64,000 bases of DNA, from positions 1-64,000 of the forward strand of contig DAISWG010000004.1 in the NCBI GenBank assembly GCA_036826475.1. The letters are read 5' to 3'. Each line of letters starts with the position of its first letter. Positions within the stretch are counted from its first letter, which is position 1. The DNA is from Miltoncostaea sp036826475. Its GTDB lineage: Bacteria > Actinomycetota > Thermoleophilia > Miltoncostaeales > Miltoncostaeaceae. The notes below the pieces were generated by a model. It did not search any database and was not told the DNA's origin. It saw only the letters and a list, made by a program, of their open reading frames with translations. This document shows positions 39,075-47,050 of this stretch, piece after piece. The position numbers and the translations under genes are program-made.

Positions 39075-39254
39075 GTGGCCTACGACGACGACGATGACTG
39101 GCCGGAGCCGGAGCACGACCCGGAGAAGCTGGACGCGGCCCGCAGGCAGCTCGCCGCTGACAGCCGGGCGCTGCGCCAGAAGGTGCTGCGGTACGTGTAC
39201 GCCGGCCTCGGGATCCTGCTGATCATCGTGATCCTGCTGGCCACCCTGCGCTGA
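39075..39254 (+). CDS. 59-residue membrane protein
   Basis: Starts at the GTG at 39075. An acidic N terminus (five Asp in a row, then EPEHDPEKLD), an amphipathic Arg-rich helix (RRQLAADSRALRQKVLR) and one C-terminal membrane helix (YAGLGILLIIVILLATLR). This is a tail-anchored arrangement. It ends 47 bases before the MOSC gene and may be co-transcribed with it. Family not recognised. Confidence 0.65.
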   Translation: MAYDDDDDWPEPEHDPEKLDAARRQLAADSRALRQKVLRYVYAGLGILLIIVILLATLR

Positions 39255-39301
39255 GCGCCGCGGGCGGCGGGGGCGGCGGCGCCGGCCCGCCCCTCGGGAT
39301 C

Positions 39302-40006
39302 GTGTCCGACCTGTGGCGCTTCCCGGTGAAGTCGTTCGGCGGTGAGCGGGCGCGCCGCGCGTTCGTCGGTCCCTTCGGCCTCCTGGGCGACCGCCGCCAC
39401 GCCGTCGAGGACGGCGACGGCACGCCGCTCAGCGCGCGCCGCGCCCACGCGCTGCTGGGGTTCGCCGCCCGCTACGCCGATCACGACGCCGCGGAGGGCG
39501 CCGGGGTGACCACCCCCTCGGGGTTCGAGCTCGACCCGGACGACCCCGCGCTGGCGCGGGAGCTGTCGGAGCTGGTGGGCCGCCCGGTGCGGGTGGTCCG
39601 GAGCGCGGTGGGCGTCCACGACGCCGCGCCCGTCCACCTGGTCAGCACCGCCTCCCTCGCCGCCGCCAGCGGCTGGCTCGCGGGCGAGGAGGTGGACGTC
39701 CGCCGGTTCCGGGCCAACGTCGTGCTGGAGCTGGAGCGGCCGGAGCCGTTCGCCGAGATGGGCTGGGGGGGCGCCCTGCTGGAGCTGGGCGACGGAGGTC
39801 CCGTGCTCGAGGTCGTGTCCCCCACCGAGCGCTGCGCGGTGACCACGTTCGACCCCGACACCCTGGAGCGCGACAACCGTGTGCTGGCCGGCCTGGCGCG
39901 GGAGCGGGACAACCTGTTCGGGGTCTACGCCCGCGTCCGGCGGCCCGGCTGGGCGGAGGTCGGCGCTACCGTCCGGAGGGCCCGCTCGGGCCGCCCGTCC
40001 GCTTGA
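39302..40006 (+). CDS. MOSC-domain protein
   Basis: 234 residues from a GTG at 39302. The MOSC N-terminal beta-barrel opening (LWRFPVKSFGGE), GPFGLLGDRRHAV, VDVRRFRANVVLE and the PTERCAVTTFDPDTLERD segment containing the conserved Cys are clear. MOSC proteins carry sulfur from cysteine to the molybdenum cofactor or act on N-hydroxylated compounds. At about 230 residues it is a stand-alone form; a separate flavoprotein or ferredoxin partner is not adjacent. Two bases of composition aside, nothing is unusual. Confidence 0.88.
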   Translation: MSDLWRFPVKSFGGERARRAFVGPFGLLGDRRHAVEDGDGTPLSARRAHALLGFAARYADHDAAEGAGVTTPSGFELDPDDPALARELSELVGRPVRVVRSAVGVHDAAPVHLVSTASLAAASGWLAGEEVDVRRFRANVVLELERPEPFAEMGWGGALLELGDGGPVLEVVSPTERCAVTTFDPDTLERDNRVLAGLARERDNLFGVYARVRRPGWAEVGATVRRARSGRPSA

Positions 40007-40041
40007 CCTGATGCAGGATCGTCCTACAATGATCACTCCGC

Positions 40042-40115
<74 letters not shown>

Positions 40116-40118
40116 CTC

Positions 40119-40149
40119 GCGAAAGCCCGGTCCTCGACCGGGCTTTCGC
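40119..40149. terminator. strong hairpin after initiator tRNA
   Basis: Fourteen-base perfect stem (GCGAAAGCCCGGTC / GACCGGGCTTTCGC) with a three-base loop. It can end the tRNA transcript and, from the other strand, the membrane-protein gene at 40225. Confidence 0.85.
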
Positions 40150-40224
40150 ACGTTCAGGGCTCGTCTTGCGTCGTCTCGCCGGCGCATGCGGCGGTCCGGG
40201 CGACCGGCGCCCGCGTTCCCGGGA

Positions 40225-40734
40225 TCAGCTCCACTGGCTCGCGACCGCCACGATGATGGCCGCGAGGGCCAGGGCGATGACGAGGGACACGGCGCCCAGC
40301 ATCAGGCCGAGGCCGCCGAGGCCCCTCGCCACCGGATCGTGGCGACGACGCCCGAGCCACCAGCCCGCACCGGACAGGAACGGCGCGACGAGGAACGCCG
40401 GGTACGCGATCGCGGCCGCCACGATCTGCGCGGTGCTCGGCTCCCCGTACGCGATGAGCGTCGGCATTGCGACGAAGACGTAGACGGTTCCGAGGACGCC
40501 ACCGATCGCGACGAGCCCGGCCGGCCGCAGCCCCGCGTCGCTCGAGCCGATGAGGGCCGCGGCGTACCGGAACGTCGTGACGGCGGCGAACGCGAACACG
40601 GCCACGGAGATGACGACCAGGGCCGAGCGCGCGCCCCAGACGAGGGAGAGCGACCCCCCGAACCAGGCGGCCACGATCGTGCCGCGGGAGGTCCCGGGCG
40701 CGGATCGATGCGCGGGCAGGCCCAGGGAGCTCAC
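40225..40734 (-). CDS. four-helix membrane protein
   Basis: 169 residues from the GTG at 40734; the reading frame is open further upstream, so the start is uncertain. Four hydrophobic helices (about residues 19-48, 64-90, 100-125, 140-165) are joined by short loops, with a conserved-looking GRRRHDPVARG cytosolic loop before the last. It may be a small-molecule or regulatory membrane protein; not recognised. It is enclosed by two near-identical hairpins (40119 and 40867). Confidence 0.6.
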   Translation of the reverse strand: MSSLGLPAHRSAPGTSRGTIVAAWFGGSLSLVWGARSALVVISVAVFAFAAVTTFRYAAALIGSSDAGLRPAGLVAIGGVLGTVYVFVAMPTLIAYGEPSTAQIVAAAIAYPAFLVAPFLSGAGWWLGRRRHDPVARGLGGLGLMLGAVSLVIALALAAIIVAVASQWS

Positions 40735-40866
40735 CGGGCGACCATTTCCACCGAGACCGATTCCATGCGGCCACGTTGCCACGCCCTGCCCCGCCGGAGA
40801 CCCCCCGAACGGATGGCCGGACGCGCCGACCGCGGCCCGGGCGTGCGCCCGCCGGCGCCCCTCACA

Positions 40867-40895
40867 CGGAAGCCCGGTCACCGACCGGGCTTCCG
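40867..40895. terminator. hairpin between the cupin gene and the membrane-protein gene
   Basis: Thirteen-base perfect stem (CGGAAGCCCGGTC / GACCGGGCTTCCG), loop of three. It shares the GCCCGGTC/GACCGGGC core with the hairpin at 40119. It lies 42 bases after the cupin stop on the minus strand. Confidence 0.75.
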
Positions 40896-40936
40896 CGCCA
40901 CTTCGAGCGGTTCCGGCGCCCGTCAGCGGGTCCGGG

Positions 40937-41299
40937 CTAGCCCTTCGGCTTCGCCCACACGTGGGCGCCGCCCCAGTCGATCACGACCGCGGTCTCGTCG
41001 CCCACCGTCCAGCCGTCATGGCCGGGCTCCAGCACCACCACCTCGCCGGGACCCGCCTCCAGCTCGGTGCCGTCCGCCATCCGGACGCCGACGCGGCCGG
41101 AGACGATGTACTGGAAGTGGGGCGCCTCGCACAGCTCCGTGCCGGCGATGGGCTTGATGTGCTCCGACCAGCGCCAGCCGGGCTCGATGTACAGCCGGCC
41201 CACCTCGCCGCCGCCGATCTTCACGATCTCAGCTCGTCCATGAGGGAACTCGCGCACCTCGTCCGGGGTGTCGAAGCTCTTCTGCTCCGAACCGGCCAT
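40937..41299 (-). CDS. cupin-domain protein
   Basis: 120 residues from the ATG at 41299 with an AGGAGA ribosome site. A single small cupin barrel: GRLYIEPGWRWSEHIKPI, then the first metal motif region (CEAPHFQYIVSGRVGVRM) and the second (GEVVVLEPGHDGWTVGDE). His residues for metal binding are present (SEH, APHFQ, GHDG), although spacing differs from the classical G-x5-H-x-H-x3,4-E motif. Small stand-alone cupins bind sugars, metals or act as isomerases; the role here is open. Confidence 0.84.
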   Translation of the reverse strand: MAGSEQKSFDTPDEVREFPHGRAEIVKIGGGEVGRLYIEPGWRWSEHIKPIAGTELCEAPHFQYIVSGRVGVRMADGTELEAGPGEVVVLEPGHDGWTVGDETAVVIDWGGAHVWAKPKG

Positions 41300-41395
41300 C
41301 GTGTCTCCTCTTCGGGAAGGGACGTGCCGGGCGATGGTCGGCCCGCCGCCGCGCCGCCGTCAACGACCGTCTCGACCCGTGAACCCGCCCGCGGC

Positions 41396-41401
41396 TAGGG
41401 T
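41396..41401 (+). promoter_or_regulatory. putative -10 box (TAGGGT) for a leaderless methyltransferase gene
   Basis: TAGGGT ends 6 bases before the GTG at 41408. A TCGACC at 41372-41377, 18 bases upstream, could serve as -35. Confidence 0.5.
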
Positions 41402-41407
41402 GCGCCG

Positions 41408-42181
41408 GTGCCCGAGCCGTTCGAGCAGATGTACGCCCGCGCCGGCCGGGACCTGGCGGCGCTCCCAGGGGCGACCCTCGCCCCCGCCCCGCCCCCCGTC
41501 GCGTGGCTGGACGGCCCGGACGCGCCGCCGCCCGGGCGGGCCATCGTGGTGGGGTGCGGCCTCGGCGACGACGCGGAGGAGCTCGCCCGCCGCGGCCACC
41601 GGGTCACGGCGTTCGACGTGTCCCCCACCGCCGTCGCCCGGTGCCGCGAGCGCTTCCCCGGGACGGCGGTCCACCACCTCGTCGCCGACGTGCTCGACAT
41701 GCCCGCCGCATGGACGGGAGCCTGGGACGTCGTGGCCGAGAACCGCACCATCCAGTCGCTCGAGCCCGTCCACTGGCCCCACGCCGTCGCCGGGATCGCC
41801 GCGCTCCCCGCCCCCGGCGGCGTCGCGTTCGTGCGCTGCTTCGGGCGCGACGACGACCAGCCCCGCGGCGACACCCGCCCGTGGCCGCTCAGCCGCCGCG
41901 ACCTGGCGGGGTTCACGGACGCCGGGCTGGTGGAGGAGGCGTTCGCCGACGTGGCCGACCCCCGGCTGCGGGGCCGTTCCTTCACCGTCCGCTACCGGCG
42001 GCCCGCGCCGGCGGTCGAGCGATCCCGCCTGCGCCGCACCGGCTCGCGGCCGGGCGGCTGGAGGGGCGTCGGCAGCTCCGGACCGGGCGGGATCGGACGC
42101 GTCACAGGCGCGCCCTCCGCCACGATGATGTCCTCACCGTGGTGGGCGACGTCCAGCGGCGCGCCCCCCGCCACCCAGTAG
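41408..42181 (+). CDS. SAM-dependent methyltransferase (thiopurine-methyltransferase-like), C terminus overlapping the next gene
   Basis: 257 residues as read from the GTG at 41408. The methyltransferase core spans about 10-195: AIVVGCGLGDDAEELARRG (SAM loop), VTAFDVSPTAVARC, VADVLDMP, DVVAENRTIQSL, and a closing FTVRYRRPAP. From about residue 198 the sequence becomes Arg/Gly/Ser/Pro rich and is simply the antisense of the convergent GH65 gene, so the functional protein probably ends near 42005 and the stop may have been lost or mis-sequenced. Substrate unknown. Confidence 0.72.
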   Translation: MPEPFEQMYARAGRDLAALPGATLAPAPPPVAWLDGPDAPPPGRAIVVGCGLGDDAEELARRGHRVTAFDVSPTAVARCRERFPGTAVHHLVADVLDMPAAWTGAWDVVAENRTIQSLEPVHWPHAVAGIAALPAPGGVAFVRCFGRDDDQPRGDTRPWPLSRRDLAGFTDAGLVEEAFADVADPRLRGRSFTVRYRRPAPAVERSRLRRTGSRPGGWRGVGSSGPGGIGRVTGAPSATMMSSPWWATSSGAPPATQ

Positions 42182-44373
42182 GTCGCCGCGTCCCTCGTCA
42201 CCTCCACCCGCAGGGTGCGGCCGCGCACGTGCATCCCGAACGTCATCCGCCGCAGGCGCGGGGGCAGGCGCGGGGCGAACGTGAGCTCGCCGTCGTGGTC
42301 CCGCATCCCCCCGAACCCGCCGACCAGCGCCAGCCAGGTGCCGGCGAGCGACGCGATGTGCAGCCCGTCGTGGCTGTTGCCGGCCAGGTCGCGCAGGTCG
42401 ATGAGGGCCGCCTCCGCCGTGTAGTCGTAGGCGAGCTCGAGGTGCCCCACCTCGGCGGCCACGATCGCCTGGATGCACGCCGACAGCGACGAGTCGCGCA
42501 CGGTCAGCGGCTCGTAGTAGTCGAAGTCGGCCAGCTTCTCGGCGTCGGTGAAGGCGTCGCCGCGCAGGTACAGCGCCAGCACCAGGTCGGCCTGCTTGAC
42601 CACCTGCATGCGGTACAGCTGGAAGTACGGGAAGTGGAGCAGCAGCGGGTACTGCTCCGGCGCGGTGCCCTCGAAGTCCCAGCGGGCATGGCGCGTGAAC
42701 CCCTCCGACTGCGGGTGGACGCCCAGCTCGGCGTCCCACGGCACCGCCATCCGCTCGGCGGCGTGGCGCCACGACGCCAGCTCGGCCGGCCCCGCCTCCA
42801 GCTGCGCCGCCCGCTCCGGCCAGCGCTCCACGGCGGCCGCCGCGGCCCGCAGGTTCCGCTGCGCCATCAGGTTCGTGTAGACGTTGTTGTCGACGATCGC
42901 CGTGTACTCGTCGGGGCCGGTCACGCCGTCGATGCGGAACGACCCGTCGGCATCGTGGTGGCCGAGCGACACCCACAGCCGGGCCGTCTCCACCAGCAGC
43001 TCCACGCCGACGTCGCGGGCGAAGTCCTCGTCCCCCGTCGCCGCCTGGTAGCGCACCACCGCCGCCGCGATGTCCGCGCCCACATGGAAGGCGGCGGTGC
43101 CGGCCGGCCAGTATCCCGAGCACTCGTGGCCCCGGATGGTGCGCCACGGGAACGCCGCGCCGCCCAGGCCGAGGGTGCGCGCCCGATCGCGCGCCAGGTC
43201 GAGGGTGGAGTGGCGCCAGCGCAGCTCGTCGGCGGCGGAGTCCGGGTGGGTGTAGGTGAGCGGCGGCAGCACGAAGGTCTCGGTGTCCCAGAACGTGTGG
43301 CCGTCGTAGCCGGGCCCGGTGAGGCCCTTCGCCGGGATGGCGCGGTTCTCGGCGCGGGCCCCCGCCTGCAGCACGTGGAACAACGCGAAGCGCACCGCCT
43401 GCTGCAGCTCGTCGTCGCCCTCGACCTCCACGTCCGCGCAGCGCCAGTACGCGTCGAGGTACTCGCGCTGCGCCGCCAGCAGGCCGTCCCACCCGCTGAG
43501 GAGCGCCTCCTGCAGGGCGCCCTCCACCTGCGCCCGGATCGCCGGCGCCGAGCGCCGCGCCGACCACCCGTACGACAGGAACTTGACGAGGCGCAGGCGC
43601 TCCCCGTGGGCCAGCTTCGCGGCGACGGTCACCCTGCCGAGGTCGCTGGAGCTCTCCCCGTCCATCCGGTGGCGGCCCGGCGCCTCGATGTGGTGGTCCA
43701 TGCCGGCCGCCATCCGCAGCCCGCTGTGGGTGGTGGTGTGCATGAGCACGGCGCGGCACTCGTCGTGGGCGTGGTACTCCCCCACGAGCGAGCGACCGAG
43801 CTCCGCCGCCGTGCGCGGGTCGTGGGCGGCCCCCTCGGGCACCGGCTCGTTGGCCACCAGCTCCGACTGGACCACCACCGTCGTGGGGCCGTCGAGCGGC
43901 TCCACCGTCCACTCGATCGCGGCGATGGCACGCTGGGTGAACGACACCAGCCGCGTCGAGGTCACCCGCACCCGCGTCCCCGTCGGAGACGTCCAATCGG
44001 CGGTGCGCCGCAGCACGCCGTCGCGCAGGTCGAGCACCCGCTCGTGGTGGTTCAGCACCCCATAGCGGACGTCGAACGGCTCGTCCTCCACGAGCAGGCG
44101 GATGATCTTGCCGTCCGTCACGTTGATCACCGACTGGCCCGACTCCGGGTAGCCGAACCCGCCCTCCGGGTACGGCAGCGGCCGGATCTCGTAGAAGCCG
44201 TTCAGGTACGTCCCCGGCAGCCCGTGCGGCTCGCCCTCGTCGAGCGTCGCGCGCATGCCGATGTGGCCGTTGGAGAGCGCGAGCACCGACTCGCCCTGGG
44301 CGAGCGCGTCCAGGTGGAGTCCCCGCTCCCGCACCGCCCACGGCTCGACGGCGTAGCGGCGGTGGGCGGTCAC
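41992..44373 (-). CDS. glycoside hydrolase family 65 protein (disaccharide phosphorylase-like)
   Basis: 793 residues from the GTG at 44373, which overlaps the beta-phosphoglucomutase stop (GTGA). N-terminal beta-sandwich (LALSNGHIGMRATLDEGEPHG), linker helices and the (alpha/alpha)6 barrel with WDTETFVLPPL, PWRTIRGHECSGYWPAGT and the catalytic VTGPDEYTAIVDNNVYTN, the general-acid Glu near residue 489. GH65 enzymes phosphorolyse maltose, trehalose or kojibiose to glucose plus beta-glucose-1-phosphate. The adjacent mutase takes that product to glucose-6-phosphate, which strongly supports a phosphorylase rather than a hydrolase. Which disaccharide is used cannot be settled from sequence. The last 40 residues are Pro/Arg rich and overlap the methyltransferase frame by 190 bases. 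Confidence 0.9.
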   Translation of the reverse strand: MTAHRRYAVEPWAVRERGLHLDALAQGESVLALSNGHIGMRATLDEGEPHGLPGTYLNGFYEIRPLPYPEGGFGYPESGQSVINVTDGKIIRLLVEDEPFDVRYGVLNHHERVLDLRDGVLRRTADWTSPTGTRVRVTSTRLVSFTQRAIAAIEWTVEPLDGPTTVVVQSELVANEPVPEGAAHDPRTAAELGRSLVGEYHAHDECRAVLMHTTTHSGLRMAAGMDHHIEAPGRHRMDGESSSDLGRVTVAAKLAHGERLRLVKFLSYGWSARRSAPAIRAQVEGALQEALLSGWDGLLAAQREYLDAYWRCADVEVEGDDELQQAVRFALFHVLQAGARAENRAIPAKGLTGPGYDGHTFWDTETFVLPPLTYTHPDSAADELRWRHSTLDLARDRARTLGLGGAAFPWRTIRGHECSGYWPAGTAAFHVGADIAAAVVRYQAATGDEDFARDVGVELLVETARLWVSLGHHDADGSFRIDGVTGPDEYTAIVDNNVYTNLMAQRNLRAAAAAVERWPERAAQLEAGPAELASWRHAAERMAVPWDAELGVHPQSEGFTRHARWDFEGTAPEQYPLLLHFPYFQLYRMQVVKQADLVLALYLRGDAFTDAEKLADFDYYEPLTVRDSSLSACIQAIVAAEVGHLELAYDYTAEAALIDLRDLAGNSHDGLHIASLAGTWLALVGGFGGMRDHDGELTFAPRLPPRLRRMTFGMHVRGRTLRVEVTRDAATYWVAGGAPLDVAHHGEDIIVAEGAPVTRPIPPGPELPTPLQPPGREPVRRRRDRSTAGAGRR

Positions 44374-45113
44374 GCGGCGTCGAGCAGCTCGGCCAGGTCC
44401 TGCACCACCAGGTCGGCCCCGTGCGCGACGAGCGCCTGCGCCTGCCCGCCCCGGTCGACCCCGACCACCAGCGCGAAGTGGCCGGCGTGACCGGCCTCCA
44501 CCCCCGCGACGGCGTCCTCGAACACGGCGGCCTCGGACGGCGCCACCCCCACCGCGCGGGCACCCTCCAGGAACGTGTCCGGGGCCGGCTTGCCGCGGAG
44601 GCCCCGGCGCTCCGCCACCACGCCGTCGATCCGCTCGTCGAACAGGTCGGCGATGCCCGCCGACACGAGCACGTCGCGGCAGTTGGTGCTCGAGGAGACG
44701 ACCGCCGTCCGCATGCCCGCGTCGCGCACCGCCTGCAGGTAGCGCACCGAGCCCGGATAGGGCGCGACGCCGCGTTCGTGGATGAGCTTCAGCACCCGCC
44801 GGTTCTTCCGCGCCCCCAGCCCGGCGACCGTCCCGGCGGTGGGCGGGTCGCCCGCGGAGCCCTCCGGCAGGGTGATGCCACGGGACGCGAGGAAGTCGCG
44901 GACCCCGTCGGCGCGCGGCTTGCCGTCGACGTACGCGTCGTAGTCGCGCACCGCGTCGAAGGGCACGAACGGCTCGCCGGTGCGGCGGGCGCGCTCGAGC
45001 AGGTACGCGTCGAACATCGCCTTCCAGGCCGCCGCGTGCACGACCGCCGTCCGGGTCAGGACGCCGTCGAGGTCGAACAGGCAGGCGCGGGTGCCGTGGG
45101 GCAGTCCGAGCAC
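44370..45113 (-). CDS. pgmB: beta-phosphoglucomutase family HAD phosphatase
   Basis: 247 residues from the GTG at 45113. HAD motifs: CLFDLDGVLTRT (nucleophile Asp and acid Asp), VVSSSTN (motif II Ser), GKPAPDTFLEGARAVG (motif III Lys) and AAVFEDAVAGVEAG (motif IV acids). The DGVL(T) start and the RKNRRVLKLI cap-core region fit beta-phosphoglucomutases fused to or paired with GH65 enzymes. It converts beta-glucose-1-phosphate to glucose-6-phosphate through the 1,6-bisphosphate. Translationally coupled to the GH65 gene. Confidence 0.88.
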   Translation of the reverse strand: MLGLPHGTRACLFDLDGVLTRTAVVHAAAWKAMFDAYLLERARRTGEPFVPFDAVRDYDAYVDGKPRADGVRDFLASRGITLPEGSAGDPPTAGTVAGLGARKNRRVLKLIHERGVAPYPGSVRYLQAVRDAGMRTAVVSSSTNCRDVLVSAGIADLFDERIDGVVAERRGLRGKPAPDTFLEGARAVGVAPSEAAVFEDAVAGVEAGHAGHFALVVGVDRGGQAQALVAHGADLVVQDLAELLDAA

Positions 45114-45163
45114 CCCACGAGGGTACCGCGGATGGCCGCGGCGCCGCCTCCCGGGAGGGCCAC

Positions 45164-46198
45164 TCAGGCCGCCGCGGCCCGGTCCTCCAGGCCGCGCCGG
45201 AGCAGGGCGAGCACCGCCAGCTCCTCCCCGCTGTGCCCGCCGGCCGAGGTGCTCATGCGCGACTCGACCTCCTGCGCGATCGACGCGATCGTGGTCCCGT
45301 CGAGGAAGTGGTCGATCACCCGGGGATCGATGTAGCTGGCGCGGCACACGGCGGGCGTGTTGCCCAGCAGCTCCGCGGCGATCCGGCAGACCCGGGACAC
45401 GGCGCGCCGGCGGGCCGTGGCGCCCTCGATGGGGCCCACCTCGCTCAGCGCGACCGCGGCGGCGACGGTCCCCGCCCACGTGCGGAAGTCCTTCGCCGAG
45501 AAATCCTCGCCCATCAGCTCCTTGATGTACGCGTTGACGTCGCCCGAGCGGACGTCCACCACGTCGCCGTCGTCGTCGAGGTACTTGAACACCTCGTAGC
45601 CGGGGAGCTCGTCCATCTCGGCGACCACGGTCGCGAGCCGCGCGTCGGTGACCTCGGCGTGGTGGTCGATGCCGCCCTTGCCGGTGAAGTCCAGGATGAG
45701 GGTGTCCCCCTCGACGCTCAGGTGCTTCGAGCGGAGCGTCGCCAGGCCGTACGTGCGGTGCTGCCTGGCGTACTGCTCGCCCCCCAGCCGGATGTTGGTG
45801 CGGTCGAGCAGCCGCACCGCCGCGGCCATGGCCTTCTCGCGGCCGAGGCGCCGGCGGCGCAGGTGGCCGTCGATGGCGCGGCGCAGATCCGGAAGGCCGT
45901 CGGCGAATCGCAGGATGCGCTCGTACTTCTCGATCTGCCGCTGCTCGTGCCACTGCGGGTGGTACCGGTACTGCCGCCGCCCGGCGGCGTCGGTCCCCGT
46001 CGCCTGGAGGTGCCCCCGGGAGCTGGCGCAGATCCAGACGTCGGTCCACGCGGGTGGAATCGCGAGGGCCTCGAACCGAGCCCGCAGGCGCGCGTCGCGC
46101 ACGGTGCGGCCCCTCGGATCGACGTAGCGCCAGCCCCTCCCCTGCCGGCGCCGGGTGTAGCCGGGCTCGCGGTCTGAGCTGTGGCGGAGGCTGGGCAC
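45164..46198 (-). CDS. type IB DNA topoisomerase
   Basis: 344 residues from the GTG at 46198 (a TTG at 46234 is an alternative). N-terminal binding domain (GYTRRRQGRGWRYVDPRG, AIPPAWTDVWICASSRGHLQATG; read in pieces), catalytic domain with RTNIRLGGEQYARQHRTYGLATL, the LILDFTGKGG strand carrying the active Lys, FSAKDFRTWAGTV with active Arg, and CRASYIDPRVI, where Tyr is the nucleophile. It relaxes supercoiled DNA by a 3'-phosphotyrosine intermediate. Poxvirus-type IB enzymes are scattered among bacteria, often as an extra topoisomerase. It lies 50 bases before the beta-phosphoglucomutase start and is on the same strand. Confidence 0.92.
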   Translation of the reverse strand: MPSLRHSSDREPGYTRRRQGRGWRYVDPRGRTVRDARLRARFEALAIPPAWTDVWICASSRGHLQATGTDAAGRRQYRYHPQWHEQRQIEKYERILRFADGLPDLRRAIDGHLRRRRLGREKAMAAAVRLLDRTNIRLGGEQYARQHRTYGLATLRSKHLSVEGDTLILDFTGKGGIDHHAEVTDARLATVVAEMDELPGYEVFKYLDDDGDVVDVRSGDVNAYIKELMGEDFSAKDFRTWAGTVAAAVALSEVGPIEGATARRRAVSRVCRIAAELLGNTPAVCRASYIDPRVIDHFLDGTTIASIAQEVESRMSTSAGGHSGEELAVLALLRRGLEDRAAAA

Positions 46199-46266
46199 GC
46201 GCCACGTCCCTTTCCCCGGTGACGGCGCTCCCAACCGGGATCCGGGCGGGGCGGCCGCGACCCGGT

Positions 46267-46587
46267 CTAGGCGACCCTGACGTCGAGCGTCAGGTGGAGC
46301 AGGGTCAGCTCCAGCAGCCGGCGCACCGGCCCGTCCTTCGCGATCAGCAGGCGGGCCCGTCGGCCGATCCGGGCCTCCGAACGCCTGCTGGCCTCGACGA
46401 TCGCGCTGAGCCCGGTCGAGTCCACGTAGTCGAGCTCGCGCAGATCCAGCTCGAGGACGTCGGCGTCGAGAGACGCCTCCACCTCGGCCAGGAACCGGTC
46501 GCGCGTCGCCAGGTCCAGGGCGCCCTCCACCTGGACGCGTGCGCGCCGGTCCGTCACGTGGGATCTGATCGAGGTCTCGGTGTTCAT
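46267..46587 (-). CDS. STAS-domain anti-anti-sigma factor
   Basis: 106 residues from the ATG at 46587. A single STAS fold: VQVEGALDLATRDRFLAEVEA, LELDLRELDYVDSTGLSAIVEA (the DSTGL loop holds the Ser phosphorylated by RsbW-like kinases), and a C-terminal RRLLELTLL helix. Such proteins, when unphosphorylated, bind the anti-sigma kinase and release the sigma factor. The SpoIIE/HATPase proteins at 2046-13951 are candidate partners, though 32 kb away. A GGCGGGCCC-rich hairpin region follows upstream. Confidence 0.86.
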   Translation of the reverse strand: MNTETSIRSHVTDRRARVQVEGALDLATRDRFLAEVEASLDADVLELDLRELDYVDSTGLSAIVEASRRSEARIGRRARLLIAKDGPVRRLLELTLLHLTLDVRVA

Positions 46588-46645
46588 CTGGCGTGGGCCC
46601 GAGGGGCGAGAGTGCCCCCGCGGCGACGCGGGGAAACCGCGTCGC

Positions 46646-46670
46646 GGCCCGCCCCGCTCCGGGGCGGGCC
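46646..46670 (-). terminator. hairpin after the 52-residue protein gene
   Basis: Eleven-base stem (GGCCCGCCCCG / CGGGGCGGGCC), loop CTC, 8 bases beyond the stop at 46679 on the minus strand. Confidence 0.65.
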
Positions 46671-46678
46671 CGCGGCGG

Positions 46679-46837
46679 TCAGCGCCGGTCGGCCCGCTTC
46701 TCGGCCTCACGGGTCTCGGGCGTCGGGCCCTCGCTGGTGTCGTGCTCGCGCTCGGGCTCGCCGTCCGCGCGGCGGGTCTCCGGGGTCGGGCCCGTGCTCA
46801 GGTCCTCCTCACCGGCGCGCTGCTCGTCAGTGGACAT
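46679..46837 (-). CDS. 52-residue charged, disordered protein with a duplicated GPTPETR motif
   Basis: Reading the minus strand from the ATG at 46837 gives MSTDEQRAGEEDLS, then two copies of a GPTPETR motif (about residues 16-22 and 36-42), each followed by a charged linker ending in a run of Glu, Arg and Lys. A good AGGAG ribosome site (GAGAGGAGT) is 8 bases upstream and a terminator follows, so it is a real gene despite its size. Composition suggests it is unfolded in isolation. Function unknown; it could bind nucleic acid or a protein partner. Located between the STAS gene and the divergent F420 oxidoreductase. Confidence 0.75.
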   Translation of the reverse strand: MSTDEQRAGEEDLSTGPTPETRRADGEPEREHDTSEGPTPETREAEKRADRR

Positions 46838-47050
46838 CCGGGACTCCTCTCATGGGTGTGTCGACGCCGTTTCCCGGCACGGGCCGGACGTAACGGGGTC
46901 GCGCGGCGCCCGGGTGCCGCAGCACCTCGGCGGCGCCGCGCCCGCGGCGCGTCCCGATCGCCGCCGCGTGGTTCCGGCCTCCGGAATGGGGGGACCGTCC
47001 CCCGGCGACGACGAGCCCGGGCGCGCCGCCCGGGCTGAGAGGAGCACGGC

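Noticed and set aside
40154..40774. Alternative minus-strand frame overlapping the membrane protein
   Set aside because: Arg/Gly-rich with no hydrophobic helices; the 40225-40734 frame gives clean membrane helices.
41503..44490. 995-codon open frame on the plus strand
   Set aside because: Antisense of the GH65 gene; no domain.
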